A stretch of DNA of 64,000 nt from assembly GCA_022419385.1 (NCBI GenBank), contig JAJUBI010000002.1, forward strand, positions 3,348,001-3,412,000, read 5' to 3'. The stretch is from Paraconiothyrium sp. Pb-2020. Its lineage: Eukaryota > Ascomycota > Dothideomycetes > Pleosporales > Didymosphaeriaceae. Under the pieces are notes generated by a model. It worked only from the letters and a program-made list of their open reading frames with translations. It had not been told where the DNA came from and made no database searches. This document shows, one piece after another, positions 12,523 to 24,087 of the stretch (position 1 is its first letter; each line of letters starts with the position of its first letter). The position numbers and the translations under genes are program-made.

Positions 12523-14159
12523 GATCGTCTACGACGCGTGCAGCCCTACTATGGCACTGGGATGATCATGTGAGCCGTGCGTGAAGGAAGCTGCAACCGT
12601 TGCATACATGCGGTTCAGCCGCAGTCGCTGCCGCCACTATTGGAACTGTGCCTCAGGGGATCGCATCGATTTCCTATTTTGTTAGCCTCCTTTCATCAAC
12701 CATTCGACTACTCAGGCGGCAATTAGTTGAATGTCAAGAACGGGCCTGTGCGTCGTCATTGGTTCTCAGATGGTAAGCTGACTATAATAGGTCGCCAATG
12801 CCATCCTTTACATGGGTATAAGGCCTGAAAAAGGACGTCAATCGAACAAATGAATGGGCTGTAAAATTCAAGCCCAATGTGTATCGCCCCAAGGGTCGAA
12901 TGAAGTATAGGTTTTCGTTTGTATTGCGTTGTTCTAGCCTACCGCGTGTAACAATGGAGGCTGAAGTCAGGCGGACCATCAATAGCAATATATTGGATAT
13001 TAGCTTTCGATTGTTGATCACATCGGATTGTTTGTGTCGTTTTCACCATGTTCAGACGTGCATCCTAAATGGAATGGTCTATGAATCGCATTGTGATAGG
13101 ATATCCAATATGAAGACCAAAGGTCTACATGCAAAACTTCGTGGGCTGTCTCATTACGCCGCGTGTTGTGTCCATCTAACAATAGGCCTTTGCAATGCGA
13201 AAGTGGTGCGCTCAGGGAGCAGTAGCTCCTTGGGTATTGATGCTTTGTAAGTGCTATTTCGCTAGGTTTGGAAGCGCATGTTCGTATAGCACTCGTGGCA
13301 CGTTACACCATTGCAACAAGGCGGTAAGATTGCATGTGAATACAACAATGCCCTGTATTGCTACCTCTTGCTGGTTCGTTTCCAGGAACCGCCTCTTCGT
13401 CAGTGTCGTCCTCATCATCAGACTAGATGGTGTTTTTTCGCTTGCAGGGTTTCTTCTCCTAGTCCTCGATCGTCTTTTCATAAACCGGCCATGGCCTCGC
13501 ATCGTCAGGTTTCTTGCCTATACGTGTACCTGGCATCCTCCAAGGTTTCTCTGCCTTTCTTTAGCGAATGTTTGTGGACGAAAAATCCTCATGCAGCCTA
13601 TCTAACTCGTCCATACTGCTAATGATGATGCAAGCCTTCATGCGGTAATATGAGGAAGGTTTTCGGCCTAACAAACTGAAGAGTTGCGGGTGATGTCGTT
13701 ACCATAGCATGCCTAGGGCCATTAACTTGCGCCCACACCAACATGAAGCTAGCGTGTGGCTCATATTCTGTGCACGGAGTCCCCATTCTGTTGTATGACT
13801 CTCGAAGAGTCAGGCTTGACCAGCAAGTGTAGCATTTCGCGATTCTGCCATGGATGTATTGGTTTCGACCAAACGCTTTGGGGTGTTCATCTGATGCATC
13901 GTAGAGAACAGAGGTGTTGTGGGTAGATCTTCATCAGCAGATACTAGACTGGATGTGATGAGCAGCTCCGGGTTGCGTTTTCGTGATTGAATCAGCATGC
14001 CGTTGGTGAGACGTTACACTATTGCAACGCGGTGGTGACCCAACCCGATCATGTTGCACCACCTCCGCTTAGCCACCGAACAGATATAGGACCACTGTGG
14101 ATCACAAACACACTGCATGCTTGCCGTGTGCGTACAGTTTAGGTCTCCAGGATTACCTC
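12523..14159. other. intergenic with a possible degenerate coding stretch
   Basis: No intact gene. On the minus strand one frame from 13998 to about 13320 reads protein-like but contains five stop codons (described in findings). Otherwise I see nothing between the secreted-protein gene and the MFS gene 3' end. Confidence 0.35.
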
Positions 14160-16025
14160 TCAACTTCCAGTGTTTGCATGCGCTTCCATCTTCAATCTGC
14201 GCTCGTTTCTCCACTTGGGTCCCCACTTCATCAATACCCATAAGATAGGGCTGAATGTTGCAATGACTCCAGCGACGAACGTGAAACACCATCCTCTGCC
14301 CATGGCATCGATCATCAGAGTAATCACAGCCGTACCTCCTGCACCCATAAGACATCTCACAAGATTGTTGGCCGCGGTGGCAGTGGCGGGACTCAGTGGG
14401 TAGTAATCAACGAGCATAACGCTCATACAGTTGAACGCGCCCGTAAGACAAAGACCAAGGAAGAAGTGCAAGACCAGGGGCGCCGCCAGCGAAGGCTCGA
14501 CATGAAGAACCCAACCATAGCAGAGAATTACGAGTATTCCTACTACAAGCATAGGGATGGCAATGTAAAGCCGAGCTTGCTCCAACGGAAAGTCCTTCAG
14601 GTCATCTCCCCGTTTTTTGTCAATGCGGAAGCCGCCCTTCTTTGCGAGGCGGCGGTAGTTCCAGTCCATCAACTTGCCGGCTGTCATTGGAGCGATCATG
14701 GCACCAACGCCAAAAGGGATGAATGATAGGCCGATCTGGAGGTCGTTGAACCCGTAGATTTCCTCGAAAAGGTATGGAGCAGAGGAGATTACGGTGTAGA
14801 ATGCTGTGTATACAAGGCTGTTGTAGAATAATAGCAATCCTGCGTCTTTCTGCCCGATGACCTTCAACGTTCCAAGCGGGTTCGGGATACGAAGTTTTCG
14901 CTTGCGAGCCAAGGCTTGCTGTTCCTCTCGCGATACTGCTCTCGTGAGTTCGTTGCCTCGGTGCGCTTTGCAAGATTTGCGGACTTTGAGGTAGTTGAGG
15001 AGAGACATGTTGAAGCTCTGAGGTGGTATGCTTCCGTTTCCCACAACGTTGCGACCCGTCTCAGGAAAGATCAAGATGAGCGGTACCATATAGACGCCAG
15101 CCATGATGACAAGGAACCAGAAGATAGCTCGCCAGCCTAGGAACTCTGAAAGTAGCCCTCCTATGATGGGAGCAATAGCTGGAGCGACCATTGGTCCACT
15201 CGTGACGTAGCCCATCCATGTGCCGCGCTCAGAGCTTGTAGCTACATCAGCAACCACTCCATTTCCCAGGGCGATAGTGGCGCTGCTGCCAGAGCTCTGG
15301 AGACATCGAAGAACGAACAAAGCTCCATAGGAGTTTTGAAGGGCAAGACCAATATTGGCGCCGATGTAAATAATAAAGCCAATGATGTAAGCCGGTCTTC
15401 GACCACTGGTAACAATTAGCATGATCCACATAGTGTTTACTGCGAACCTACGCCATATCAGCAAAATCTCCGAAGATGGTCGGAGCCAATCCTTGGAAGA
15501 TCAAGTATGATGTAAGAGTCAAGTTCATGAGCGTGCTTGATACATTGTATTCAACAGCCAGCTGTGTCAGAGCAGGGAAGTAGATGTTTGCACTTAGAGG
15601 GGAGAAGAAGCCGCCCCATGCAGCAAGAACTGTAGTCATTAGTACGAACTCGTCCTCGTCGATACACAAGTCGGGCATATCAACTCACACACGATCAGGT
15701 ATTTTTGCTTCTTGGTGAATACAGAGTAGGGTGGTGTGTTGGTAGACACTGTAGCGATGGCCTCCAAGTCGTGGTCTTCATGTTGGCCTTCATGGATTGA
15801 CGAAGCTGCGGACGATATTGTCGCAGAGTTTCCGCAGTGCTCTTCCTTTTCTTCACTTCTTACGGTGCCTTCCTCCATCCTCTCGGTCTTCCCCATCGCG
15901 ATCACGTCATCGTACTCCTCCTTGACCTCGTCATCGCTCTGGGACATACCCCTTGGTGGTGTGTCGGGGCATCGCATGTTCACACACAAAGTAGGAGAAA
16001 ATAAAGTCGCAGCACATTCAGACAC
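14160..16025 (-). CDS. MFS drug:H+ antiporter, Qdr/DHA1 type
   Basis: Major facilitator of the 12-TM DHA1 family, most like the Qdr multidrug/polyamine exporters. It exports small compounds across the plasma membrane using the proton gradient. Exons 16025-15689, 15629-15452 and 15405-14160 join to 1761 nt (586 residues). Introns are 59 nt (GTGAGT, TACTAAT branch) and 46 nt (GTAGGT, TGCTAAT branch). A hydrophilic acidic N-terminus leads into TM1 at VFTKKQKYLI. The MFS loop GRRPAY is reconstituted exactly across intron 2. The signature GTWMGYVTSGPMVAPAIAP is typical of Qdr proteins. The start is uncertain: in-frame ATGs at 15977 and 15947 (MSQSDDE) are as good as 16025. The substrate cannot be told. 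Confidence 0.92.
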
Positions 16026-16608
16026 CGGCTGCCGGTCGACATCTTAACGGAGAACGGCGCCGCAATGATACGTGCAGGTTGCCGATTCGTAATGTACAGC
16101 CTTGCCTTTGCGTACGGGATTTTTGCGATTTGGGCGAGATCGGCCGAGGAGTGTGAGGTCAGACGTCTGCGATTGGCTGGAAACCGGCTGCTATCGTGCG
16201 GGTTTGCGCACTCAATCGTCTACCATTCCCACCGGCTTCTAGCGAAAGCAATGGGCGAGACGTTCTGCGGTTATTTGTGGGGCGTCGTGGTTCTCCGCAC
16301 AGGAGCGATAATTCCGAGTGACGCCGTGCATGACCGCGAACCATGAGCATCCTACAGTGGACTGCAGCGAGCTTGAAGAGGTCGCAAGGATCGCGTCTGT
16401 TTCCAGAAAAAAGAGCCGCACATACTTAGGATAATGAACGGAACAGTATGCAGATGGGGGGAAAGTGCATGTGGGCTGGCGAGGACGAGCGCCATGCAAT
16501 GACTCGCTCAACACGAGTTCAATGGTGGGACAAGCGGCGCACTGACTCATTCTTCCAGTCTTCGTCACCGGGACCGACATCTCCACCGGCAAGCAGCAGC
16601 ACACCACC
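16026..16608. promoter_or_regulatory. shared divergent promoter region, MFS gene / UFE1
   Basis: 583 bases between two divergent start codons, so it must contain both promoters. I see no clear TATA box or named operator. Confidence 0.4.
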
Positions 16609-17774
16609 ATGGATCTGACACCTGTGTTCAACCAGGTGCTCGCTGCGCACGACTCGCGGCCAGTTCAGCCCTATGTCTTTCGCAAAGAGAATCTGGATGA
16701 GTTTCTCAAGGAGGCATATCGCATTGTATGCCACGTTGCCCAGTTGCGCTCCCCGCAATGCAGCTAACTGGTACAGCGAGCGCACATTGCACAACTACAC
16801 AGCCATCTGACATCTATACGGCAGAGCTACCTCTCGACTGCGCATCCTCCACGGAGGAAGCAGATTGCACGCGCAAATGGAGCCTCCACAGACAAGGACG
16901 CAAAACATCTCACAGACGCCGAACGAAACGAAATCGATTCCTCGGCAAAGGACCTATTGCGCGAACTTAGCCACGCAATCACGAAACTGTCCCAAACCGA
17001 GCAGATACGACAAGAGGCAGAGACCCATATAGCTTACAAAAAGCGTGCAAAGCGAGGCTTGGGAGCTTTAGGACGATGGGCGGCAGGCGGGGCAATAACG
17101 GCAAAGAGCCCTGAGGAGGAACTCGAGGAGGCGAAGTCGAACACAGTCAAGGCGCATCGAGAAAGCATAATATGGTACTTGCAGCGCACTCTCGAGGAAT
17201 GCGGCCGCTTCCAGAGGTCTATGATGGAAATACGGATCACGCGCGAGGTTGAGAAGAGCAAGAGCGTGCTGTACAAAGCTAGAGGGACCATGCCTGCATT
17301 GGACGACTATTCTGGAAGCAATGCGAATCACAGCGCAACAACCGATTACCGCGGGAAGTCTACACAGCTCACCGACGAAAGTTCAGCGTCGGTGGAGCAG
17401 CAGCTCGACCCCGAGCAGCTTCAGCTGTTTGCGCAGGAGAATCAGGATATGCTGAAGTATTACGAAGACACTCTAGATCAAGTCCGGTGAGTTTATACAC
17501 ATACAATGGTCCTCTATAATCTGACAGCTCCAGCACTGCGGAGAAGTCACTCCTCGAAATTTCCGAGCTGCAAACGACGCTCGCGGCCAATCTCAATATC
17601 CAAGCGGAGCATATAGACCAGCTCGTGGCTGATTCGCAGCTGACCACCGAGAATGTGGGCAGCGGAAACAAACAGTTGAAGAAAGCGGCGGAGCGACGGA
17701 GCACAGCGCAGATGGTATTTTGGTCAACGTGTGCATTCTGCACGACGCTGATCCTATGGGACCTGTTCATATAG
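16609..17774 (+). CDS. UFE1: ER t-SNARE Ufe1 / syntaxin-18 homolog
   Basis: Target SNARE of the endoplasmic reticulum, needed for fusion of Golgi-to-ER vesicles and for ER membrane fusion. Exons 16609-16725, 16777-17486 and 17528-17774 join to 1074 nt (357 residues). Introns of 51 nt (GCTAACTG branch) and 41 nt (GTGAGT donor) restore the frame exactly. The N-terminus MDLTPVFNQVLAAHD with EEAYRI-like helix is the syntaxin-18 N domain. RGLGALGRWAAGG is a family hallmark. The SNARE helix runs from about 275 (EKSLLEISELQTTLAANL) and a C-terminal tail anchor (VFWSTCAFCTTLILWDLFI) ends the protein. Length and layout match filamentous-fungal syntaxin-18. Confidence 0.93.
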
Positions 17775-18371
17775 TGCTGAGAGAACGGACGAAGGGATCG
17801 TGTACGGCGTAGATCGCTGGCGACGCTTGCTGGGAATGCTCTCCGGCATCGCGACATGCAGTCTTGTGAATACAGATATACTACCGTCGACTGGTGGGCT
17901 TTCGTCTGCGTGCATCGCGTACACTTTCGCTTGACATGGGAATACTTGCCAAAAGGGGAAACTTGAAGGAGAAGCCTCGTACCGAGCTGCACATGTTCGC
18001 TCGCTAGCGGCAGGTCGTTAGCTCACCCGCTTTGCGAACCCACTTTGGCAGCCCTGTTGCGGTTTGATTCTCGCGACATGTGAGAGGTGGAGGGCACGCC
18101 GACGTCACCTGCGCGCAGAACCTGGGGTTGCCTCGGCCCGCGTGGAAGAGGGTCGGCACCGAACGTGATGCGAGGCTGAAGCTCTTATAGTCGGCAATCC
18201 GGATGCCCAGCATGGACAGCATCCACGATCCCTCGCGCCCGCGACAGCAAGCGTCTCGTTGGTCCACTTCGTGTTGCCAGTCCCATTCTCGCCTGATCGT
18301 CTTTGCGGGGTTAGCGTGCGGCGGGTGGTGTTAGGTCAGGCGGTGTGACCAGTTTACCTGGAGCTGGCAGT
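17775..18371. other. intergenic, UFE1 to aminotransferase
   Basis: About 600 bases with no gene. Holds the UFE1 3' region and the aminotransferase promoter and leader; no site recognised. Confidence 0.45.
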
Positions 18372-19850
18372 ATGCCCGCTTCACCATCTTCCAACGCTCC
18401 GTCCTCCTCATCACCTTCTCCTCAAGCCCGCCTCTCTCAAGTCTCACAGCACATCGCACCAATGTCTTCGACAAACTTTAGCGCAGATGTGGTTCCGCAG
18501 GCGCCCGAAGATCCGCTCTTCGGGCTCATGGCAGCTTTCCGCCGCGACCAGGATCCCAACAAGGTCGACTTGGGCATTGGAGCTTACCGCGACGACAATG
18601 CGAAGCCCTGGGTCTTGCCTGTTGTCAAGAAGGTGAGTGCGAGCTGCTACGGATGGAAACACCTACATGCCAGACGCAGTGTTATGCTGACAACTTGCTC
18701 CGACAGGCCGACGACATCATCCGTAACGACCCCAACCTCAACCACGAGTACCTGCCCATTGCCGGCCTCGCAGAATTTACTTCGGCCTCGCAGAAGCTAA
18801 TCCTTGGCGGAGACAGCCCCGCGCTGAAGGAGAAGCGGGTTAGTACTCCAATGCCCATCCCCCAGTTCCCCCGCAATGTCATGACTCAGGCTTACTTGTG
18901 CGCAGGTCACCAGTTTGCAAACCGTCTCTGGAACCGGTGCTGTGCACTTGGGTGCCCTCTTCCTCGCAAAGTTCTACAAGCCGAACTCGCAGCGCACCGC
19001 CTATTTCTCCGATCCGACGTGGCCGAACCACTTCCAGATCTTCTCCAATGTCGGCCTCTCCCACAAGACTTATCCCTACTTCTCCAAACAGACCAAGGGC
19101 CTCGACTTCGATGGTTTCTACAACTCGATACAGAATGCGGACGAGGGCAGCATCGTCGTGCTACATGCCTGCGCACATAACCCCACCGGCGTAGATCTTA
19201 CGCAGGATCAGTGGAAGAAGATTGCGGAGGTCATCCGGGCAAAGAAGCACTTTCCGTTCTTCGACACAGCCTACCAAGGTTTTGCTTCTGGCGATCTTTC
19301 ACGCGACGGCTGGGCCATCCGCTACTTCGTCGAGCAGGGCTTCGAACTCTGCATCGCTCAGTCGTATGCAAAGAACTTTGGTCTGTACGGGGAGCGTGCA
19401 GGCTGTTTCCACTTTGTCACGGCACCATCATCGGACGCTCAGTCCACCGTTGGTCGTGTAGCCTCTCAGCTCGCCATTCTTCAACGTTCTGAAATTTCCA
19501 ATCCTCCCGCCTACGGTGCACGCATCGCCTCGCTTGTCCTCAACACACCCGAACTCTTTGCACAATGGGAAGAGGACTTACGAACCATGTCGGGTCGCAT
19601 CATCGAAATGCGCAAGGCGCTCCGTGGCAAGCTCGAAGAACTCGGTACCCCCGGTACCTGGAACCACATCACAGATCAGATCGGCATGTTCAGCTTCACG
19701 GGTCTGACGGAGCAGCAAGTCATGAAGCTGCGCGAGGACTCACACGTCTACATGACGAAGAATGGCCGCATCTCCATGGCCGGTCTCAACACCCACAATA
19801 TCGATTACTTTGCGAAGGCAGTAGACAAAGCTGTGCGGGATACGCAGTAG
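18372..19850 (+). CDS. aspartate aminotransferase (PLP class I)
   Basis: Interconverts aspartate + 2-oxoglutarate and oxaloacetate + glutamate with pyridoxal phosphate; it feeds amino-acid synthesis and the malate-aspartate shuttle. Exons 18372-18632, 18707-18838 and 18906-19850 join to 445 residues. Motifs: VDLGIGAYRDD, HACAHNPTGVD, and SYAKNFGLYGERAG with the Schiff-base Lys. Two in-frame ATGs exist. From the second (18462, MSSTNFSADVVPQAPEDPLF) the protein has 415 residues and the Lys is residue 257, close to the classic position 258 of cytosolic enzymes. The first ATG adds 30 Ser/Pro-rich residues with few basic residues, not a clear mitochondrial presequence. A cytosolic form is therefore likely; dual targeting is possible. 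Confidence 0.95.
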
Positions 19851-20931
19851 ACACAGCTACTCATCCCTCGCCTCGCTAAGCTGATACCGTTCGTTCAGCA
19901 ATGAGGTGGCGGGGCAGCGGGCAACATGCGGACTTGGCTTTCTCCACCCGTGTGTACACAGTACTGTGCTTCGGGCTTGTAAGCGACAGTCTGAGTGTCG
20001 CCGTGACATGATTATCACGTAGAACATACCGAGGTGTAAAACTTGAGGCAATCTGGAAGGTTCGGACTTGTGGGTCGGGGAAAGGGACGGGAATTGTAGA
20101 ATTAGGCTAGGCGTCTTTTCGAGCGCAGAAATCAGAGGGAATCTCCGTTACCACGTTGTCCGATTATGGACCCACCCCGTTGGCATGGGTATGAGTGTGC
20201 ACGTATGCGTGGGCTTGCCTTGATGTGTAAGAAGTCGAGAGAACCCCGGACCCATGGATTGACATGTGTCACGTGTGCATGTGTTCGGGCGTAGGGTGAG
20301 ATCGGATCGGAGCACACCAGTACCGTATAACCCCCAATCGATGCATTAATCCTGTTGCCGGACAGTACAGTATGACTTACGCGGCCATGAGCCATAAAAC
20401 TAGGAACCATATGATCCAACGTTGTTTAATAAAGTATAGCAAACTACAGATGCAGTGCAATGAGCACGCGACTGCGCGACTGCGCGACGCGCGGACAGGT
20501 GAGACGCGGTGCTCTAGGCCCTCACTGGTGCTTTGATTACGATGGGCTTAGAGGATTTCTGCCGAGGAACCAGACAAAACACCTCCTGCAGCAAAGCAAG
20601 TTTCACCGTGACCAGAATTGTGTATGTAAATATGGTATATGCAAGTATAGACACGAAATGAAGACGGAGGTATATACATTGGAGTGAGCCGTTCAAACAT
20701 AAGGAAACTTTGACAAAGGAGAAACTCGAAACCGAGTGAGATGTAGAGACTGTACTGTGCGCCTTGCGTGCTTGCTTCATGCCTTGAAGCGGGTATATCT
20801 AAGAAATCAGACTTTAGGAGAGCGCAGGGAGTGTCGCAAAGGAAGACAATCACACGCTGTAGTCGTAAACACGCTTCACCTCATTCCACCGCAATGAGGC
20901 AAGACCAAAAATCGAACCGGGAAGAGCAAGA
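19851..20931. other. intergenic between convergent genes
   Basis: About 1.1 kb between the 3' ends of the aminotransferase and the Gag-like gene. No gene or repeat recognised. Confidence 0.45.
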
Positions 20932-22698
20932 CTAGATGATCTCCTTAATCCCGTGTCTCGCGCTCAACCGCGCCTTGATACTCCAACTCCTCTTCCGCGC
21001 CTTCTTTTCCTCCTCGCTCGGCACGAACAGCCCACCCGCTCCGCGCCCCTCAAACTTCATCCTCGCAAGCTCGATCTTGCTAGGTGCTTTCCTCGGTGGC
21101 GTGGCGCCCTCGCTGATTGTCGTGTCTGCAAACTCAGGCGTCGCACTGCGTGTCACACCCTGCAAAGGGAGGCTGAGCACGCTGCTCGTCTCGCTATCGA
21201 TGCGTAGGAGTGGGCGGGTTTGAGACCAGTTTGAGTATGTATCCTGTGTTTGTGGGACGATGGCGGAACGACTAGAGGTTGGGCGATTATCCGACAAACT
21301 GGGCGCCAACAGGGTGATGGTTGGTGGTGGGGAGGGAGTAAAAGCGCGCATTACGGCGGCAATGTGCGCGGAAGGGACATCAGCTTGGAGTTCGGGTGCT
21401 GTGTATTGCGCTGGTGGCGGTGTCGGTGTTCGCGCCCGCACTGGGTGCGGCTCGAGTTGCTCGGGGGTGACTGTTGGTTCGATCATGGGAAGGGAGTCGG
21501 TTCGAGGGAGGGGAGAGCGGAGAGCGGGATGTGTTTGCTCGAGGCCGGGAAGGCTTGTAGTTGGGGATGGAAGTCTGGAAGGAGGTTTCGCAGTTTTCGG
21601 CCGTGCTATGGAGGGCGTGGCGTGGGGTGAGACGGAGCGCGAGCGCTCTGCGTTTGCGGGGATGGGTGGGAGTGGGCGATTTACTGGGGGGAGAGAATGA
21701 AGCGAGAGCTTGGAGATACTGGATACGCGCTTGGGGATATGGTTTAGGGCTGGAATACCGATTGGCACTTCGGGGAAGGCTTGCAGCTGGAGCTCGGTAA
21801 GATCCTCGTATGAAGCGTGGATAGTAATCTCTTGTGATCTTTGTGTTGCATTGGAGGAGTCGCGAGAGTGTGAAGGTTTCGAGGAGGAAATTGTAGAGAC
21901 GGAGTGTTCAGAGGGAGTGTCTTCTCCGTCTGAGTGAGGAGGCGTGTCCATTAGCGGCTCTTCAGGTATTGATGCCGGCACGGATTTGTGCGTTGAAGCG
22001 GCTTTTGTTGACATTGTCAGAGGACGGATTATAGACCATGGCGGGGACTTTTGCATCACGTATGCAAGCTGCGGCTCCTGTTCTAGACTGTCCCATGCCT
22101 TGATCTGTTTTGCAACCCACGGGTTCTGTGTGCAGCGCAGCTTTGAAAAGTAGGCACTGCAGGCCTGCATGTTGCTCAGAGGATGGCCGTGATCCAGCAA
22201 ATCTTCAAGTGTAGCCTGGAACTCCGCGTTGAACTCTTCAATATTGGTATATTGGTCGATGTGGAGGTTTAGGAAATGGCAAAAGACGTGATGATAGTCC
22301 TCAAACTTGAATCCATCGTAGTGCTCGTCCAGCGCCTCGAGCATTTCCTTAGCGTTCATTGCCGACGGTGGTAGTGGTGGTCCAACTTCGAAGACTTCAA
22401 GCTTGATGTCGTCTGACACCGATAGAAAGATGTCTAGCTTCACTTCCCGATCCTTCTTTACCCAAGCCTTTCTGTCTTCTAAAAGCGTCGTCTGCATATC
22501 GGGCTGTGACACAGGCGAAAAGAAGTTCGGTCCAGCTCCGGGCATAGGCATCGGTATGCTTCCATCGCAGTGGCCCCACGTTCCCTTTGCTGTGAAAGCG
22601 CTCTTGATTTCTCTTTTCCATCTCGCATATTCTGGTCCGGTAGCCTCTGCTCGTAGTAGCATCACGCCAGGCAGACGTGGCGAGGGTAGTGGACCCAT
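20932..22698 (-). CDS. Gag-polyprotein-like (UBN2-type) protein with host-like C-terminus
   Basis: A 588-residue intronless gene. Residues about 1-240 look like the N-terminal Gag/UBN2 region of copia-type retrotransposons: EYARWKREIKSAFTAKGTWG, then VKLDIFLSVSDDIKLEVFEV, an HVFCHFLNLHIDQYTNIEEF segment, and FSKLRCTQNPWVAKQI. There is no zinc knuckle, protease, integrase or reverse transcriptase. The rest is a long low-complexity Ser/Pro-rich region, ending in a conserved-looking basic tail (ARMKFEGRGAGGLFVPSEEE, then KKARKRSWSIKARLS). The frame is intact with no sign of decay, so this looks like a domesticated gene rather than a live element. The start at 22698 is the first ATG in frame; MLLRAEAT a few residues later is an alternative. 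Function unknown. Confidence 0.75.
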   Translation of the reverse strand: MGPLPSPRLPGVMLLRAEATGPEYARWKREIKSAFTAKGTWGHCDGSIPMPMPGAGPNFFSPVSQPDMQTTLLEDRKAWVKKDREVKLDIFLSVSDDIKLEVFEVGPPLPPSAMNAKEMLEALDEHYDGFKFEDYHHVFCHFLNLHIDQYTNIEEFNAEFQATLEDLLDHGHPLSNMQACSAYFSKLRCTQNPWVAKQIKAWDSLEQEPQLAYVMQKSPPWSIIRPLTMSTKAASTHKSVPASIPEEPLMDTPPHSDGEDTPSEHSVSTISSSKPSHSRDSSNATQRSQEITIHASYEDLTELQLQAFPEVPIGIPALNHIPKRVSSISKLSLHSLPPVNRPLPPIPANAERSRSVSPHATPSIARPKTAKPPSRLPSPTTSLPGLEQTHPALRSPLPRTDSLPMIEPTVTPEQLEPHPVRARTPTPPPAQYTAPELQADVPSAHIAAVMRAFTPSPPPTITLLAPSLSDNRPTSSRSAIVPQTQDTYSNWSQTRPLLRIDSETSSVLSLPLQGVTRSATPEFADTTISEGATPPRKAPSKIELARMKFEGRGAGGLFVPSEEEKKARKRSWSIKARLSARHGIKEII

Positions 22699-23694
22699 GG
22701 TTTCCGATAGGTGACAGTTCGAGAAGTCAGTCAAATCCCATACGGCTGTGGGTGTTGGTAGATGGAGTAAGCTCCTGCACAACGGTAAAGGCCACGCCTA
22801 AGTATCTAACGTTGTCGACAGCCGGACATTTGACGTAGACTAAGCGGCGCGGCCGCCCCAGGGCACCTCACGACTATAAGTGTCCGCAGCATCCAGAATG
22901 ACACAGGCCGGGGCGTCGGGCTTCCAGCTTGGGAACCCCAGTCGCAGAAGGCCGCAGGTGGCAGCATCCCGCACGCCAGCCCGTCCGTCGACTTGACCAG
23001 GAGCGGGCATGCTCACAGCTTACAGTGTGTCCGTTTGCACCATACATTCGAGCTAAGCCTGCAGTTTTAGCTGCAGTCAGCACGCTATTGTGGTATACCT
23101 GAGGCCGGGGAGCCAAACTGTACAGGGTAAAGTGCGCCAATCGGGGTCGTGATACGGAGTGCCGGTGTGCGACGATTGGGTGCGCACATCGGGGATACGG
23201 CGATGGTGCTCAGCTCGAAGTCCGAAGACAGATTGTACGCTTCCACACGTCGTGTCTGGGGCCATGTGCATCTGGGTGTGCTCTGGTTTTTAGCAATTGT
23301 GGTGTCGATCGTCCCAACAGGGCTGCGCTGGACGAAGGATGGTGCTGCGTACCAGCGCAGCGGGACGGAGGGGCGCTCCGGACTGCACATGAAGCTGCTG
23401 TCCGAAAGATTCCAGCGCGCTCCCGTGTCACGACAATGGAGGGCAAGACGCCATCATCGTCAAGGTAGATCCGCACACTGTAGCCAGAAGGGTGGAGGAT
23501 GCGCAGATTGTCTTACACATTGCCGTGTTGAGGAAGTGCCGCGGCGGCGTGGTGTATGTATGATGCTATTCTTAGATCCCAGAGATACGGGGGCCGTTTC
23601 TACAGTATACGATGCACAGCAGGACGCCTTTTGATTACACTATAAGATCCATAACAGAGAAGTTTTCCATCATTCCTCAGAGAGCAATAATAAA
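22699..23694. other. intergenic, Gag-like gene to tRNA-Ser
   Basis: About 1 kb without a recognisable gene; contains the Gag-like gene promoter. Short open frames on both strands overlap one another and carry no recognisable motif. Confidence 0.45.
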
Positions 23695-23775
23695 GGCGTC
23701 GTGGCGGAGTGGTTATCGCGCAAGACTAGAAATCTTGTTCCTTCGGGAGCGTCAGTTCGAATCTGGCCGACGTCG
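23695..23775 (+). tRNA. tRNA-Ser(AGA)
   Basis: Complete 81-nt cloverleaf without intron. Acceptor GGCGTCG pairs with CGACGTC. The anticodon arm is CAAGA/TCTTG around loop CTAGAAA (anticodon AGA at 23728-23730). A long variable arm (GTTCCTTCGGGAGC) marks a class II tRNA, and the T arm is GTCAG-TTCGAAT-CTGGC. A run of five T at 23779-23783 is a Pol III terminator. Confidence 0.96.
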
Positions 23776-24087
23776 CTCTTTTTGCAGTCGAACCGCCCGA
23801 AATCAGCCTGGGATGCAGTGCAGCGTGAGTTCTGTTGTGAGTTTCTTTTTTTGGCATCGGATAAGGCCTGTAGCGGCAGAAAGGAACTGCAGATACCGCA
23901 TTCGTGGGCGAGACGTGCGAAATATTCAGTATATCAAGATAGTCGAGGAGAAACAACTCACTTTCGTCCAATGCCTTCGTGGCACGTTCGCGTGGCCGGG
24001 CGCGTCCCGAGGTCACGCTAAGAAGCTTCCGCTTACCTAACAGTCCTTTCTACGCCAAAGCTGCCTGGTCAAGCTCTCCATGTTGCC
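23776..24087. other. intergenic, tRNA-Ser to PPTase
   Basis: About 310 bases; contains the tRNA terminator and the promoter of the phosphopantetheinyl transferase. Nothing else recognised. Confidence 0.45.
23779..23783 (+). terminator. Pol III terminator of tRNA-Ser
   Basis: T5 run three bases after the discriminator base of tRNA-Ser(AGA). Confidence 0.8.

Noticed and set aside
20936..22153. Several plus-strand frames of 60-150 codons
   Set aside because: Antisense shadows of the intact Gag-like gene, with Gly/Arg-rich composition produced by its Ser/Pro codons.
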